A stretch of 27,247 bases of DNA from an uncultured Acidaminococcus sp. (GTDB lineage: Bacteria; Bacillota; Negativicutes; Acidaminococcales; Acidaminococcaceae). How positions within the stretch are numbered: the first letter of the stretch is position 1; the number at the start of each line of letters is the position of its first letter. The notes beneath the pieces were generated by a model. The model saw only the letters and a list, made by a program, of their open reading frames with translations. It searched no databases and was not told the origin of the DNA. Shown here one piece after another: positions 1-6,849 of this stretch. The stretch is taken from assembly GCA_905213155.1 (NCBI GenBank), contig CAJMHI010000025.1, positions 1-27,247 on the forward strand. Reading direction: 5' to 3'. The translations under genes and the position numbers were made by a program.

Positions 1-10
1 GAGAAAGTAA

Positions 11-40
11 TTATGGGCTAAATTTTGCTTGATTTTTCAT
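11..40 (-). CDS. possible 9-codon leader ORF or broken gene start
   Basis: Reading leftward, an ATG at 38-40 follows a good ribosome site (AAAGGAGA), but a TAA stop comes after only nine codons (MKNQAKFSP). The ribosome site lies in the loop of a potential hairpin whose arms AGCTGG and CCAGCT (41-46 and 63-68) end next to the ATG. It could be a regulatory leader peptide, the start of a gene broken by a frameshift, or chance. The gene beyond it is outside the window. The position, divergent from a LysR gene, is typical for a LysR-controlled target. Function unknown. Confidence 0.25.
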   Translation of the reverse strand: MKNQAKFSP

Positions 41-111
41 AGCTGGTCTCCTTTTCCTCTATCCAGCTTTTCTTGGGAAGGGCTTTTACCCTTTTTTCTT
101 TTGATAATCTT

Positions 112-141
112 ATTGTACAGACAATTCTAAAATAAATCCAA
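112..141 (-). promoter_or_regulatory. candidate leftward promoter
   Basis: On the minus strand TTGGAT (136-141) and TACAAT (112-117) are separated by 18 bases. This would drive whatever lies left of the window, divergently from the LysR gene. The -10 matches consensus at five of six bases and the -35 is weak. Confidence 0.3.
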
Positions 142-213
142 TACAAGTATCTTCTGAAAATTATAGATTTTTTCTATCATTTCAGGTGTTACAGTATGAT
201 ACCGCCATCCGTA

Positions 214-242
214 TGCTATAATAGAATCTATGAAGGAGGGAG
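214..242 (+). promoter_or_regulatory. extended -10 promoter and RBS of the LysR/AEC operon
   Basis: TGCTATAAT (214-222) is a perfect extended -10 element, with no convincing -35 at the usual distance. It is followed after about ten bases by the ribosome site GAAGGAGGGAG (232-242), five bases upstream of the ATG at 247. The leader is therefore only about 18 bases. The same TGCTATAAT element precedes the MetY-type gene at 8328. Confidence 0.6.
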
Positions 243-246
243 TTGT

Positions 247-1155
247 ATGACCCTTTTGCAACTGCTGTATTTTGAAACCCTTTCCCGGGTACTCCATTAT
301 ACCCGGGCTGCCCAAGAGCTTCATATCTCCCAGCCCAGTCTTTCCTATGCCATGAAAGAACTGGAAAAAGAGCTGGGTGTCAAGCTGTTTACCCGCAAGG
401 ACCGGCGTATGGTGCTGACACCCTATGGACAGCGCTTTTTGCCCTATGTGCACAAATCCTTGCAGCTGCTGGAAAACGGACGCTCTGCCCTGGCAGAAAT
501 GTCCAATGAAGCAGAATTAATCGTAAACCTGGGATACTTTCACTCCATTGCCTCCTCCTTTATCCCCTCCATGATTGAAGCTTTCTATAAAGCCACCGGG
601 CAGCACAAAATTCACTTCCAGTTTTTGGAAGATACCAGTTACGGTGTCCTCAGCAAGGTAAAACAAGGGGAACTAGATGTGGGATTTTGCGCCCACCAGG
701 ATCCTCAGGTGGCCTCTGCCCTGGTAAGCAAACAACCGTTATACGTGGTTGTGCCTGTGGATCATCCGCTGGTAAAGAAAAAAGCGGTTACGTTTAACGA
801 TTTTGCCCAGGAGCCGTTGATTGCGCTTAGCAAAGGCAGCAGCCTCCGCACCATGATGGACCAGGCCTTTGCCAAACGGGACATTATTCCCAAAATCATT
901 TTCGAGGTCCAGGAATGCAATGCTGCCCTGCGGTATGTGGAATTAAATTTTGGCGTCAGCATCGTGCCAGAAATGCCTACTCTGCGCACGTCCCGGGTAG
1001 TAGCCCTGCCCATTGCAGAACATTCTGCGGAATTTATCCGTAATGTCTACCTGATCTGGGATCCCATGCGGATTTTGTCTCCTTCGGTAACTTTAGTACG
1101 GGATTTTATCGTCCAGCATTATCAGGAAGATAAAAAGGAAGAGAGCGTATCATGA
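247..1155 (+). CDS. LysR-type transcriptional regulator
   Basis: A 302-residue LysR regulator. The N-terminal winged helix-turn-helix (about residues 1-60) carries the typical YTRAAQELHISQPSLS helix and ELGVKLFTR wing. The rest is the two-lobed effector-binding domain, ending with a GVSIVPEM segment common in the family. The start at 247 is chosen because GAAGGAGGGAG sits just upstream; an in-frame ATG at 196 has no ribosome site and precedes the promoter. The stop overlaps the start of the AEC permease (ATGA), so the two are translationally coupled. It probably controls that permease and perhaps the gene diverging to the left. It resembles the LysR protein at 16275-17216 in the HTH and following helix (YTRAA, ELG.KLF.RK.R, LT.YG..FLPY), suggesting paralogues. 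Effector unknown. Confidence 0.93.
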   Translation: MTLLQLLYFETLSRVLHYTRAAQELHISQPSLSYAMKELEKELGVKLFTRKDRRMVLTPYGQRFLPYVHKSLQLLENGRSALAEMSNEAELIVNLGYFHSIASSFIPSMIEAFYKATGQHKIHFQFLEDTSYGVLSKVKQGELDVGFCAHQDPQVASALVSKQPLYVVVPVDHPLVKKKAVTFNDFAQEPLIALSKGSSLRTMMDQAFAKRDIIPKIIFEVQECNAALRYVELNFGVSIVPEMPTLRTSRVVALPIAEHSAEFIRNVYLIWDPMRILSPSVTLVRDFIVQHYQEDKKEESVS

Positions 1156-2090
1156 CACCGCTTTTTACTTTGGTTGCCGATGTACTGGCACCGCTTGCCA
1201 CAGGGTATGTTCTCCGCCGCAGCGGAAAAATGAACCAGCGACAATGCGATCTCCTCATGCTGGCCAACGTAATCGTATTGGTCACGGTTATGAATCTCAG
1301 CAGTTTTTGGCTGTTGCCGCTGGACAGCCGGCTGCTGCTATTGCCCACGCTCAGCGTGATTATGACCTTGGCATCAGGGTTATTAGCGATAAAATTTTTC
1401 ACCCGCCGCTTATCCAATCCGCTGGAGCAGGGCGCATATATTAACTGTGCCATGCTGGGAAATATCGGGACCTTAGCAGGTATCTGTGCCTTTATTCTTT
1501 ATGGAGAAGTCAGTTTTGCCTATGTGCAGCTATTTGCCGTACTCCAAAACTTTTTGCTTGTGGTTTGCTGTTTTCCCCTGTCCCAGATCTACCGGGACAG
1601 GTACCTAAGTGAAGGCAGCGCTGCACCCATTCAGATTTCAATCCGCTCTTTGCTTTTTACCAAAAAACAGATCGGCGTTCTAGGTATGGCGGCCGGGCTG
1701 CTTCTCCATTACTTGAACGTACCCCGGCCGGATATTGTAACCCAGACCTTTCATTATATGGTCCACATCCAGGCCTGGATCTCTTTTACCCCCGTTGGCT
1801 ATGTAATCAGCTTCCAAGGCGCCAGTGCGTATATTAAAAAAGTGCTGACACTGATTCCTTTACGCATTTTGGTTACCATTGGAATTTTTCTTCTGGCTAC
1901 CTGTTTTACCGACGATATGACGCTGCTTAAGACCTTACTGCTAAGCGCCGCCGCCCCAACTGCCATCAATGCCGTCATCGCCACCCGGCTATTTAAGCTC
2001 AATGTAGACCTTGCCGTTGCAGGGTTTATCCTTACCACCTTGGTCTACGTGTTACTCTTTTTCCCTCTGTTTGCTCTATTTCTCAAATAA
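1152..2090 (+). CDS. AEC-family (auxin efflux carrier type) permease
   Basis: A 312-residue integral membrane protein of the Mem_trans/AEC family, which in bacteria mostly carries small organic acids such as malate or malonate. It has about ten hydrophobic segments in two five-helix halves separated by a short charged region near residues 145-175. Typical features are the N-terminal FTLVADVLAPLATGYVLRR segment, GAYINCAMLGNIGTLAG in the first half and SAAAPTAINAVIATRLF in the second, where family members have a conserved Pro/Asn-containing helix. The start overlaps the LysR stop by four bases, so the pair form one operon ended by the terminator at 2105-2149. The substrate cannot be read from the sequence; family and partner suggest an organic acid. 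Confidence 0.88.
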   Translation: MTPLFTLVADVLAPLATGYVLRRSGKMNQRQCDLLMLANVIVLVTVMNLSSFWLLPLDSRLLLLPTLSVIMTLASGLLAIKFFTRRLSNPLEQGAYINCAMLGNIGTLAGICAFILYGEVSFAYVQLFAVLQNFLLVVCCFPLSQIYRDRYLSEGSAAPIQISIRSLLFTKKQIGVLGMAAGLLLHYLNVPRPDIVTQTFHYMVHIQAWISFTPVGYVISFQGASAYIKKVLTLIPLRILVTIGIFLLATCFTDDMTLLKTLLLSAAAPTAINAVIATRLFKLNVDLAVAGFILTTLVYVLLFFPLFALFLK

Positions 2091-2104
2091 CGCCTATAAC
2101 GCAC

Positions 2105-2149
2105 AAGGACTGCTGCCTGGAGAGGTTTCTCCGGACAACAGTCCTTTTT
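2105..2149 (+). terminator. intrinsic terminator of the LysR/AEC operon
   Basis: AAGGACTG (2105-2112) pairs with CAGTCCTT (2139-2146), with an inner GGAGA/TCTCC stem, followed by a run of T. It lies 14 bases past the AEC stop. Read in the other direction it has no good T run, so it is called for the plus strand only. Confidence 0.85.
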
Positions 2150-2152
2150 GCG

Positions 2153-2554
2153 TTATGATTTCGTTCCTACCCGCTTTTCCAATTCCCGTACGGCGCAGCG
2201 GATACAATCATCGCAGGAGCAAAGAACGGTATGGGTTTTTACGCCTTTTAACTCCCCACAGAGGGTCGCTCCACATTCTTGTTTGAAAGCTTGGAGCAAC
2301 GTATTCATTTCCCGGCTTACCGGTTGCCGCCCTTTATATAAAAGTCCCAGTACAATACAGGCTCCTGAAAGTGCGCCGCAGGTCGCTTCCGTTCCGCCCA
2401 TGCCTAGGCCAAATCCTGCTCCCAGTGCCCGCAGTTCCTCCGTACTCTTGTGCAGACAATCCTGGAATGCCAGTAAAACCGATTGGGCGCAGTTGTTATG
2501 TGTAGCCGCATGATGCCAGGCAACGGCCTGTTCTTCCCGTGATATTATTTCCAT
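2153..2554 (-). CDS. C_GCAxxG_C_C family Cys-rich putative redox protein
   Basis: A 133-residue soluble protein with ten cysteines. Residues 52-71 contain the family signature (GMGGTEATCGALSGACIVLG), with Cys22 in the preceding NCAQSVLLAF helix and a Cys cluster (112, 114, 117, 120) near the C-terminus. The family (C_GCAxxG_C_C, Pfam PF09719) is poorly characterised and thought to be redox-active or metal-binding. The start at 2554 is preferred because GGGGGAG lies nine bases upstream. An alternative TTG start at 2602 would overlap the upstream Rrf2 gene. It is the last gene after the reductase-like and Rrf2 genes, 28 bases behind the latter, so probably under Rrf2 control and part of a thiol or electrophile response. 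Confidence 0.85.
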   Translation of the reverse strand: MEIISREEQAVAWHHAATHNNCAQSVLLAFQDCLHKSTEELRALGAGFGLGMGGTEATCGALSGACIVLGLLYKGRQPVSREMNTLLQAFKQECGATLCGELKGVKTHTVLCSCDDCIRCAVRELEKRVGTKS

Positions 2555-2582
2555 TACTGTGATCTCCCCCGCATATAGTTTG

Positions 2583-3026
2583 TCAAACTGTTTCTGCAGC
2601 AATTTCCTTGCGTGTATCTTCTACAACTTCCGCCATGGTGATTTGCTGCAGCGCCTCTTCCAAGGCTCGTTGTACTTTTGCTAATTTGCCATCCACCGCT
2701 TTATGGATATTGCGCCCTACCGGACACTTTGCATTGGGCGCTTCGTGAAAATGAAACAGTCCGGCCTCATGGATGGCACCAACAGCTTTATAGAGGTCAA
2801 AAAAGGTTATTTTATCCAGCGGTTTAGCCAGCGCAATGCCGCTTTTCCCTTGGCTGATGGCAATAATCCCTGCATCCTTCAGCATCCCCATAACATTTCG
2901 CACAATCACCGGATTAGCGCCTACGCTGCCGGCTAGAAAGGTACTGGTTACCTTTTCTTTGTCCTTAAAATAATCGATTGCGGTGATAATATGCACCGCA
3001 ATCGTAAATTTGCTGGTAATCTGCAT
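2583..3026 (-). CDS. Rrf2-family regulator, YwnA-like, with a single cysteine
   Basis: A 147-residue Rrf2 winged helix-turn-helix repressor. The recognition region (VTSTFLAGSVGANPVIVRNVMGMLKDAG, about 26-53) is followed by the wing ISQGKSGIALAKP. It has one cysteine only, Cys101 in NAKCPVGRNIHK, so it cannot hold the three-Cys iron-sulfur site of IscR or NsrR. The KCPVG position fits the one-Cys thiol-sensing branch that includes B. subtilis YwnA. As I recall, ywnA there sits beside ywnB, a relative of the neighbouring NAD(P)-binding protein. RBS AGGAGG is well placed. A consensus promoter overlain by an inverted repeat at 3043-3075 points to autorepression. Confidence 0.88.
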   Translation of the reverse strand: MQITSKFTIAVHIITAIDYFKDKEKVTSTFLAGSVGANPVIVRNVMGMLKDAGIIAISQGKSGIALAKPLDKITFFDLYKAVGAIHEAGLFHFHEAPNAKCPVGRNIHKAVDGKLAKVQRALEEALQQITMAEVVEDTRKEIAAETV

Positions 3027-3042
3027 AGTCTCTTCCTCCTGC

Positions 3043-3075
3043 CTGTAATATATCCTTTTACAGGATATCTGTCAA
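3043..3075 (-). promoter_or_regulatory. Rrf2 gene promoter with overlapping operator TGTAA-N9-TTACA
   Basis: On the minus strand TTGACA (3070-3075) and TATATT (3047-3052) are 17 bases apart, a near-consensus promoter for the Rrf2 gene. The inverted repeat CTGTAA-N9-TTACAG (3043-3063) covers the -10 and part of the spacer. A second nested repeat, ATATCCT-N5-AGGATAT, spans 3050-3068. The outer repeat shares its bases and spacing with the repeat at 3763-3783. Binding by the Rrf2 protein is an inference. Confidence 0.7.
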
Positions 3076-3098
3076 TGCAGAGTATGGAAAGATTCCTA

Positions 3099-3731
3099 TT
3101 ACGCTCTCACAACACTGATTCTTTGCTGGAGATGGTTGCCCTTTACCAATTCATCCACCATGGCAATAGCATAATCCGCATAGCTGATAATGCTCTCGCC
3201 CTTGCTGTTTAACTGTAATTCTTCCCCTGCAAGAATGTACTTCCCAGTACGGGTACCGTCACTTTGGAAATCCCCGGCAGGACTGATAAATGTCCATTGC
3301 ACATCATTTCTCTTACGCAGTTCTTCCAGCTCTTTTTCTTGCGCCTTAGCAAGAGAAAGAAATTCTGCCGGAAATTCTGCCCCCTGGTACACTTGCAAGG
3401 TATGTTCCGGATTCACATATAAGCTGCCTGCGCCGCCAACAATCAAAAGGCGAATACCAGTCCTCGAAAGAATATCGCAAAGATGTTGGGACGTCTTGAC
3501 ATGCATCGGCATTTCTTCTTCCTTCCAGGCCCCGAAACCATCCACAACCGCATCAAATCCTGCAAGATCTTCCTTAGTCAGGTCCATAATATCCTTCTGC
3601 ACGTAATCTGAAGTTTCCGTTTTGTTTGCAGGACTGCGCCCAAATGCCGTAACTTCCAGTCCACGCACCAGCGCTTCCTTAATCACTTTCTGTGCTACCC
3701 GCCCATTAGCTGCTACCACTGCAATTTTCAT
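3099..3731 (-). CDS. NAD(P)-binding Rossmann protein, YwnB/atypical SDR type
   Basis: A 210-residue single-domain Rossmann protein of the NAD(P)H-binding (NmrA/atypical SDR) group. It begins with the nucleotide-binding strand and loop MKIAVVAANGRVAQ, a variant of GxxGxxG, then the acidic DIMDLTKEDLAGFDAVVDGFG segment and LLIVGGAGSLYV strand. Such proteins act as flavin- or quinone-type reductases or as NAD(P)H sensors. The activity here cannot be specified. RBS GGGAGG precedes the ATG. It is first in the leftward group with the Rrf2 and C_GCAxxG genes, but the Rrf2 gene also has its own promoter in the 72-base gap. The operator at its own promoter suggests control by Rrf2. Confidence 0.85.
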   Translation of the reverse strand: MKIAVVAANGRVAQKVIKEALVRGLEVTAFGRSPANKTETSDYVQKDIMDLTKEDLAGFDAVVDGFGAWKEEEMPMHVKTSQHLCDILSRTGIRLLIVGGAGSLYVNPEHTLQVYQGAEFPAEFLSLAKAQEKELEELRKRNDVQWTFISPAGDFQSDGTRTGKYILAGEELQLNSKGESIISYADYAIAMVDELVKGNHLQQRISVVRA

Positions 3732-3761
3732 AAAAAAGTCCTCCCTATGATTTTTATCTTT

Positions 3762-3816
3762 CTTGTAAATTTTTTATTTACAAGTTTATTTTAGCACTGT
3801 GTCTCTATCATGTCAA
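3762..3816 (-). promoter_or_regulatory. reductase-like gene promoter with operator at the start site
   Basis: On the minus strand TTGACA (3811-3816) and TAAAAT (3788-3793) are exactly 17 bases apart. A perfect inverted repeat, arms CTTGTAAAT (3762-3770) and ATTTACAAG (3776-3784) around five T, lies where transcription should begin. Its core TGTAA-N9-TTACA matches the repeat at the Rrf2 gene promoter. A bound repressor here would block initiation. Confidence 0.72.
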
Positions 3817-3861
3817 TAGTTTTATTACATGTTTTGTTCCCAAGCACACTTTATTTCCCTA

Positions 3862-3908
3862 CGCAAAAATAAAGCAGTAAGGAAACACCGTCTCTTTCCT
3901 TTACTGCC
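3862..3908 (-). terminator. intrinsic terminator of the SLC13-type gene
   Basis: On the minus strand GGCAGTAAAGGAAA and TTTCCTTACTGC (3874-3908) form a stem with one bulge, followed by TTTATTTTT (3865-3873). It lies 36 bases past the stop of the transporter gene. Confidence 0.8.
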
Positions 3909-3943
3909 TTATTTTCTATTTTTGCAAAACTGCCATGCACAGT

Positions 3944-5242
3944 TTATCCTAGCGGGTAAAAAACAGCGACATAGGCAATGGAGACAACAACACAAATAAG
4001 CGTTAAGGGTAACCCCGGCCGCACAAAATCCATAAATCGGTATCCCCCTGGTTCCACCGCCATGGCATTAGCCGGCATAGCCACAGGTGTTGCAATGGCA
4101 ATAGAAGCCGCAAAGCGCACTGCCACCAGAATAGCCTTAGGATGGATGCCTAAAGAATTGGCTACAATAATCGCTATGGGAGTAAAAAGAATAATGGTTG
4201 CCGCATTGGACATAAAATTGGTGATAGGCGTAATAATAAGGAAAATCATCAACATAACCAGGATAGGGCTATTAAGACCACCCAGAACACTTTGGGCTGC
4301 ACTTGCTATTAGTTTGGCTGCACCAGAATTTACCATAGCGTTTGCCACAGGCACCATAGCCGCATAAATAACCAATCCACCCACGGGAATGGCGCTGGAA
4401 GCTTGTTTCCAGGTAATGCATCTTGCTCCCACTACGATAATAGACCCAATAATAGCAACAAAATGCAGCGGTATGCCTATTTGTTTTTCAAAAATCATAC
4501 CAATCAAAGTTCCCACCATAATGAGCAGAGAGAGCCCTGTTTTCCATCTGGGAATGTTGGAAAAATCCAACTGAGAAGCACTGTTCTTATCTTCTGCATA
4601 TTCACCCGCATTGGCCGGCGTATCCGGGAGGAGTTTATAGCCGATCGTGGCCATATAAAAGGCAGAAATTACAAGCAATAATAAAGATAACGGAGCAAAT
4701 TCAAAGAAAGACATGGTTTCCCCAATGCCCAGATTTTCCAGTGCTTCTTGGAGAAAAGGTCCAGAAGTCGTTCCCACAATGGTAATCCCGCCTCCGAAAC
4801 AGCACCCTACAATAACCGGGTACATCAGCTTGGAGCGTTTCATCCCAGTAGAAGCACACATGCCTAGAATCAGGGCAATCAAAAGGGCAGCGGCTCCTGT
4901 ATTGGATAAAAAGCCGGACATGATACCGGAAAACATGACGATGATAAAGATCAGTTTTCTCTCATCCGTACCAGCTTTTGTAATCAGCTCCCCGATTTTA
5001 TCTGCTCCCCCAGTCTTAAAGACCGCCTCTCCGATAATGGCCATACAAATAATGATCATAGCCGTTTTGCTAGAGAAGGATTTTAATGCCGTATTGGCAT
5101 CAATGGCTCCAATCAGATAGAAACTTGTGCAGACGGACATGGCCGTAACTGGCAGTGGTAACCATTCCGTAAAAAATAGTACCAATGCTGCCAGAATAAT
5201 AAGAATTACCGCTGTCGCCATCAGATCTGTTCCGATTAACAT
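3944..5242 (-). CDS. SLC13/DASS-type anion transporter
   Basis: A 432-residue inner-membrane protein with about 11-12 hydrophobic segments in two repeats. Each half carries the SNT-type motif that in this superfamily binds sodium and the carboxylate: SNTGAA at 113-118 and SNAATI at 345-350, the second preceded by an ITPITNF loop. The family (divalent anion:sodium symporters and relatives) takes up di- and tricarboxylates or sulfate; the exact substrate cannot be called. The central charged loop (about 205-235) is cytoplasmic by pattern. RBS AGGAGG lies five bases before the ATG. It diverges from the MmgE/PrpD gene with promoters 100 bases apart, so the two probably respond to the same signal: import of a carboxylate followed by dehydration or decarboxylation. 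Confidence 0.85.
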   Translation of the reverse strand: MLIGTDLMATAVILIILAALVLFFTEWLPLPVTAMSVCTSFYLIGAIDANTALKSFSSKTAMIIICMAIIGEAVFKTGGADKIGELITKAGTDERKLIFIIVMFSGIMSGFLSNTGAAALLIALILGMCASTGMKRSKLMYPVIVGCCFGGGITIVGTTSGPFLQEALENLGIGETMSFFEFAPLSLLLLVISAFYMATIGYKLLPDTPANAGEYAEDKNSASQLDFSNIPRWKTGLSLLIMVGTLIGMIFEKQIGIPLHFVAIIGSIIVVGARCITWKQASSAIPVGGLVIYAAMVPVANAMVNSGAAKLIASAAQSVLGGLNSPILVMLMIFLIITPITNFMSNAATIILFTPIAIIVANSLGIHPKAILVAVRFAASIAIATPVAMPANAMAVEPGGYRFMDFVRPGLPLTLICVVVSIAYVAVFYPLG

Positions 5243-5287
5243 GATACCCTCCTGAAAATATTTTTTGTCAATCTTCTTGCTGTATTT

Positions 5288-5316
5288 ATTTTACTTTTCA
5301 GAAGCTTTCTACACAA
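5288..5316 (-). promoter_or_regulatory. candidate promoter of the SLC13-type transporter gene
   Basis: On the minus strand TTGTGT (5311-5316) and TAAAAT (5288-5293) are separated by 17 bases, about 45 bases upstream of the ATG. The long inverted repeat at 5331-5377 abuts the -35. Confidence 0.45.
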
Positions 5317-5330
5317 TTGAAAGAAGTTTA

Positions 5331-5377
5331 GAACGGCTCAAACTAAAACAGCATTGCCGAAATAGTTTGAACCGTTC
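5331..5377. repeat. 15-base inverted repeat between divergent promoters
   Basis: GAACGGCTCAAACTA (5331-5345) pairs with TAGTTTGAACCGTTC (5363-5377) with a single mismatch and a 17-base loop. On the plus strand two T runs follow (5382-5388 and 5392-5398). It lies between the predicted promoters of the transporter and the prpD-like gene, so it could be a regulator binding site. As RNA on the plus strand it would look like an intrinsic terminator of a short transcript. Confidence 0.7.
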
Positions 5378-5413
5378 AAGCTTTTTTTCAGTTTTTTTCT
5401 TTTTTCTTTTCTT

Positions 5414-5466
5414 TATAATAAAAGTAGGAAAAATCGTCTCTAACTCATCTATCAGGAGAAAGGAAG
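5414..5466 (+). promoter_or_regulatory. -10 element and RBS of the prpD-like gene
   Basis: A perfect TATAAT (5414-5419) follows a long pyrimidine tract with no clear -35. The ribosome site AGGAGAAAGGAAG (5454-5466) lies about seven bases before the ATG at 5473. The weak -35 suggests dependence on an activator, plausibly the LysR protein encoded at 6844-7779. Confidence 0.5.
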
Positions 5467-5472
5467 CACAAT

Positions 5473-6834
5473 ATGAAAGAACTAAAAAACTTGGCGTCCT
5501 TTGTAGCAAATATTTCCCTGGACCAAGTACCGGAGAAGGCTATCCAGGCAGCCATCAGCTGCGTGTATGATTCTATGGCCGTTGCCATGGGAGCAAAACA
5601 AGATGCTTTATATAAGTCCATCCAAGAACTATACCTGAAAACAGAGGATGTTACGCACGAACAAGCAGAATTATTGGGAGATGGCCGGAAAGCCTCCCTA
5701 CGCACTGCGGTTTTTCTCAACGCCATGATTGGTCATATTTTGGAAATGGATGATGTCCACACCAATTCTAAGACCCATATTGGTACAGTGGTTGTCCCTA
5801 CAGCCTGGACTGTAGCACGCTACCTGCACAAAAGCGGCCGGGCTTTTTTGGAAGCTGTCATCGCCGGGTACGAAGCAGAAGCCCGGATCGGCACAGGATT
5901 TGGGGTTTCTTCCCATCGCAATCTGGGATGGCACGCAACAGGAACCGCCGGAACCTTTGGTGCTGCCGCTGCCTGCGGCAGGCTGTGTAACTTGACGGAC
6001 AAAGAAATGCTGTCGGCTTTTGGGTTGGCAGGAACCCAATCTTGCTCCACCTGGGCGTTTTTGGCAGATGGCGCCACCAATAAAATTCTTCATCCCGCCA
6101 GAGCTGCTGTAAGCGGATTGGAGGCTGTTCTCTTGACCAAAGCGGGCATGCGGGGTTCTGCTGAAATTCTAAACGCCGCTGACGGGGGAATTTTTCCCAT
6201 GATGAGCCGTGAATATTCGTATGCTGCCGTAGATCACCAACTGGGACAAAGCTGGGAAATCGAAAACGTGGACAAAAAGCCCTATCCCTGCTGCCGCAGC
6301 ACCCATTGTGTCATCGATGCGGCGATCCAGCTACGAAAGGACTGCCCTATAGAGGATATTGAACACGTAGCTGTTGCTACCTACTTGGTGGGTCTGAAAC
6401 AATGCGGCATGACCGAGACCAGTAAAAATCCCCAATTGCCCACTGAAGCTAAATTTTCTACGCCCTATACAGCAGCCTGTGCTTTTATCAATGGGAACAT
6501 CACACTGGATGATTTCACGCCAAATGCCATTCAGGATCCTCGCCGCCAGGCATTGTTGAAAAAGATTACGGTCACAGAAGAGCCGGCGCTCACAGCTCTG
6601 TACCCCGATAATTGGGGATGCAAAATGACCGTTACCTTAAAAAGCGGAGAGAAGCACAGCATTTATATCAAAAATGCTTCGGGCAGTGTCACCTCTCCCC
6701 TGACAACTGCGCAATTGGAAATAAAGGCCATGGCCTGCTTAAAAATTTACGACAAGGAACGTGCCGCTCAATTTTTAAAAACCTTACAGCAAATAGCCGT
6801 GCTTCCGGACCTTCCCTCTGCCCAGTTATCTTAA
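5473..6834 (+). CDS. MmgE/PrpD family enzyme (2-methylcitrate dehydratase / cis-aconitate decarboxylase type)
   Basis: A 453-residue full-length member of the MmgE/PrpD family. The family covers 2-methylcitrate dehydratase, cis-aconitate decarboxylase (itaconate producing) and an iminodisuccinate epimerase. Candidate catalytic residues line up with those described for cis-aconitate decarboxylase: Asp93/94 in EMDDVH, His154 in GWHATGTAG, Lys204 and His207 in NKILHPAR, and Lys269 in DKKPYPCCRSTH. The N-terminal all-helical domain (1-260) is followed by the smaller lid domain. The usual HPG near residue 102 is THIG here. With no prpB, prpC or aconitase genes adjacent, a complete methylcitrate cycle is not supported. 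The divergent carboxylate transporter and convergent LysR gene suggest a small inducible module for an imported carboxylate. Confidence 0.85.
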   Translation: MKELKNLASFVANISLDQVPEKAIQAAISCVYDSMAVAMGAKQDALYKSIQELYLKTEDVTHEQAELLGDGRKASLRTAVFLNAMIGHILEMDDVHTNSKTHIGTVVVPTAWTVARYLHKSGRAFLEAVIAGYEAEARIGTGFGVSSHRNLGWHATGTAGTFGAAAACGRLCNLTDKEMLSAFGLAGTQSCSTWAFLADGATNKILHPARAAVSGLEAVLLTKAGMRGSAEILNAADGGIFPMMSREYSYAAVDHQLGQSWEIENVDKKPYPCCRSTHCVIDAAIQLRKDCPIEDIEHVAVATYLVGLKQCGMTETSKNPQLPTEAKFSTPYTAACAFINGNITLDDFTPNAIQDPRRQALLKKITVTEEPALTALYPDNWGCKMTVTLKSGEKHSIYIKNASGSVTSPLTTAQLEIKAMACLKIYDKERAAQFLKTLQQIAVLPDLPSAQLS

Positions 6835-6849
6835 ATGATAAGATTACTG
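6823..6849. repeat. stem-loop spanning both stop codons of convergent genes
   Basis: CAGT-T-ATCTTA, loop AATGA, TAAGAT-T-ACTG: ten base pairs with one mismatch. It contains the TAA of the prpD-like gene (6832-6834) and the TAA of the converging LysR gene (6844-6846). There is no T run, so it is at best a weak, shared 3'-end structure. Confidence 0.45.
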
